Source of the DNA: Anaerolineales bacterium UBA2232
Lineage (GTDB): Bacteria; Chloroflexota; Anaerolineae; UBA2200
Assembly: GCA_002348045.1 (NCBI GenBank)
Contig: DDYO01000210.1
Coordinates: 1 to 8,379 of the forward strand
Direction of reading: 5' to 3'
DNA: 8,379 nt
Part shown: positions 8,295 through 8,379 of the stretch, piece after piece
Numbering within the stretch: the stretch's first letter is position 1
Layout: each line of letters starts with the position of its first letter
The notes under the pieces: generated by a model
What the model saw: the letters and a program-made list of their open reading frames with translations, nothing else
Database searches by the model: none
Told to the model about the DNA's origin: nothing
Position numbers and translations under genes: made by a program

Positions 8295-8379
8295 TGGCGA
8301 GCACCTCCTGATGAATCTGACGCACGGCTTCGCGGCCGTCGGGCTTGGCTACGACCAGCGAGATATTGCATTCGGAAGA
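8281..8379 (-). CDS. lysC: Aspartate kinase, C-terminal end of the last ACT domain (partial, runs off the right edge)
   Basis: A frame open from the right edge encodes 32 residues and stops at TGA (8283-8281). It begins SSECNISLVV and continues with AVRQIHQEVL. This matches the end of the second ACT domain of aspartate kinases, where a Ser-Glu-x-x-Ile-Ser-x-Val-Val strand is followed by a helix of the type AVRALHEAF. Aspartate kinase phosphorylates aspartate, the first step towards lysine, methionine and threonine, and its ACT domains bind feedback inhibitors (lysine and/or threonine). Only the tail is visible, so the catalytic domain and inhibitor preference cannot be judged. The tail overlaps the HAD-like gene by 14 bases, and thrC follows one gene later, which supports the threonine-pathway reading. 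Another ACT-domain protein is possible; a bifunctional aspartokinase/homoserine dehydrogenase is unlikely because that would end in the dehydrogenase domain. Confidence 0.72.
   Translation of the reverse strand, partial: SSECNISLVVAKPDGREAVRQIHQEVLANGGF
8302..8309 (-). promoter_or_regulatory. Strong Shine-Dalgarno of the HAD-like gene, inside the aspartate kinase coding end
   Basis: The minus strand reads AGGAGGTG, seven bases (CTCGCCA) before the ATG at 8294. It is nearly full complementarity to the 16S rRNA tail. It lies within the last codons of the upstream gene (Gln-Glu-Val), so ribosomes can reload on the HAD-like frame before the upstream gene ends. It selects 8294 over the internal ATG at 8213. 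Confidence 0.8.

Noticed and set aside
8162..8371. A 69-codon minus-strand frame at the right end
   Set aside because: It overlaps both the ACT-domain tail and the HAD-like gene in the third frame, is Arg/Ser-rich with no motif, and has no ribosome site.

Overview
The window is a GC-rich (about 60% by eye), gene-dense bacterial segment in which every gene I can support lies on the minus strand, so transcription runs from the right edge to the left. There are six genes and no intergenic gap over about 130 bases. I see no mobile elements, tRNA or rRNA genes, or CRISPR. The gene set is chromosomal housekeeping: amino-acid synthesis, cell wall and chromosome segregation. Taxonomy cannot be fixed from this alone. 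The style of the proteins (bacterial-type SMC starting MYLKRLELRGFK, class A penicillin-binding protein with a three-cysteine linker and C-terminal beta domain, and CPBP protease) would fit a Chloroflexota-like bacterium. That is a weak guess.

Right part (8379 to 5746): a threonine-pathway cluster. It opens with the last 32 codons of an aspartate kinase-like ACT domain. Next, overlapping by 14 bases, is a 405-residue protein that looks like a rearranged HAD-superfamily enzyme. Last, overlapping by 4 bases (ATGA), is threonine synthase. The overlaps imply co-transcription and translational coupling. The middle protein is the most interesting item in the window. The HAD motifs appear in the order III-IV-I-cap-II instead of I-cap-II-III-IV, consistent with a circular permutation, and the gene is embedded between the first and last enzymes of the aspartate-to-threonine route.

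Middle (5613 to 4873): a CPBP-family intramembrane protease with all three family motifs, separated from thrC by 132 bases with no clear terminator.

Left part (4805 to 1): a complete class A penicillin-binding protein with transglycosylase and transpeptidase domains, then the N-terminal 752 codons of the chromosome condensation ATPase SMC, which runs off the left edge. The 57-base gap before smc holds a near-consensus sigma-70-type promoter (TTGACC, 17-base spacer, TATACT) placed so close to the start codon that the smc transcript would be leaderless or nearly so.
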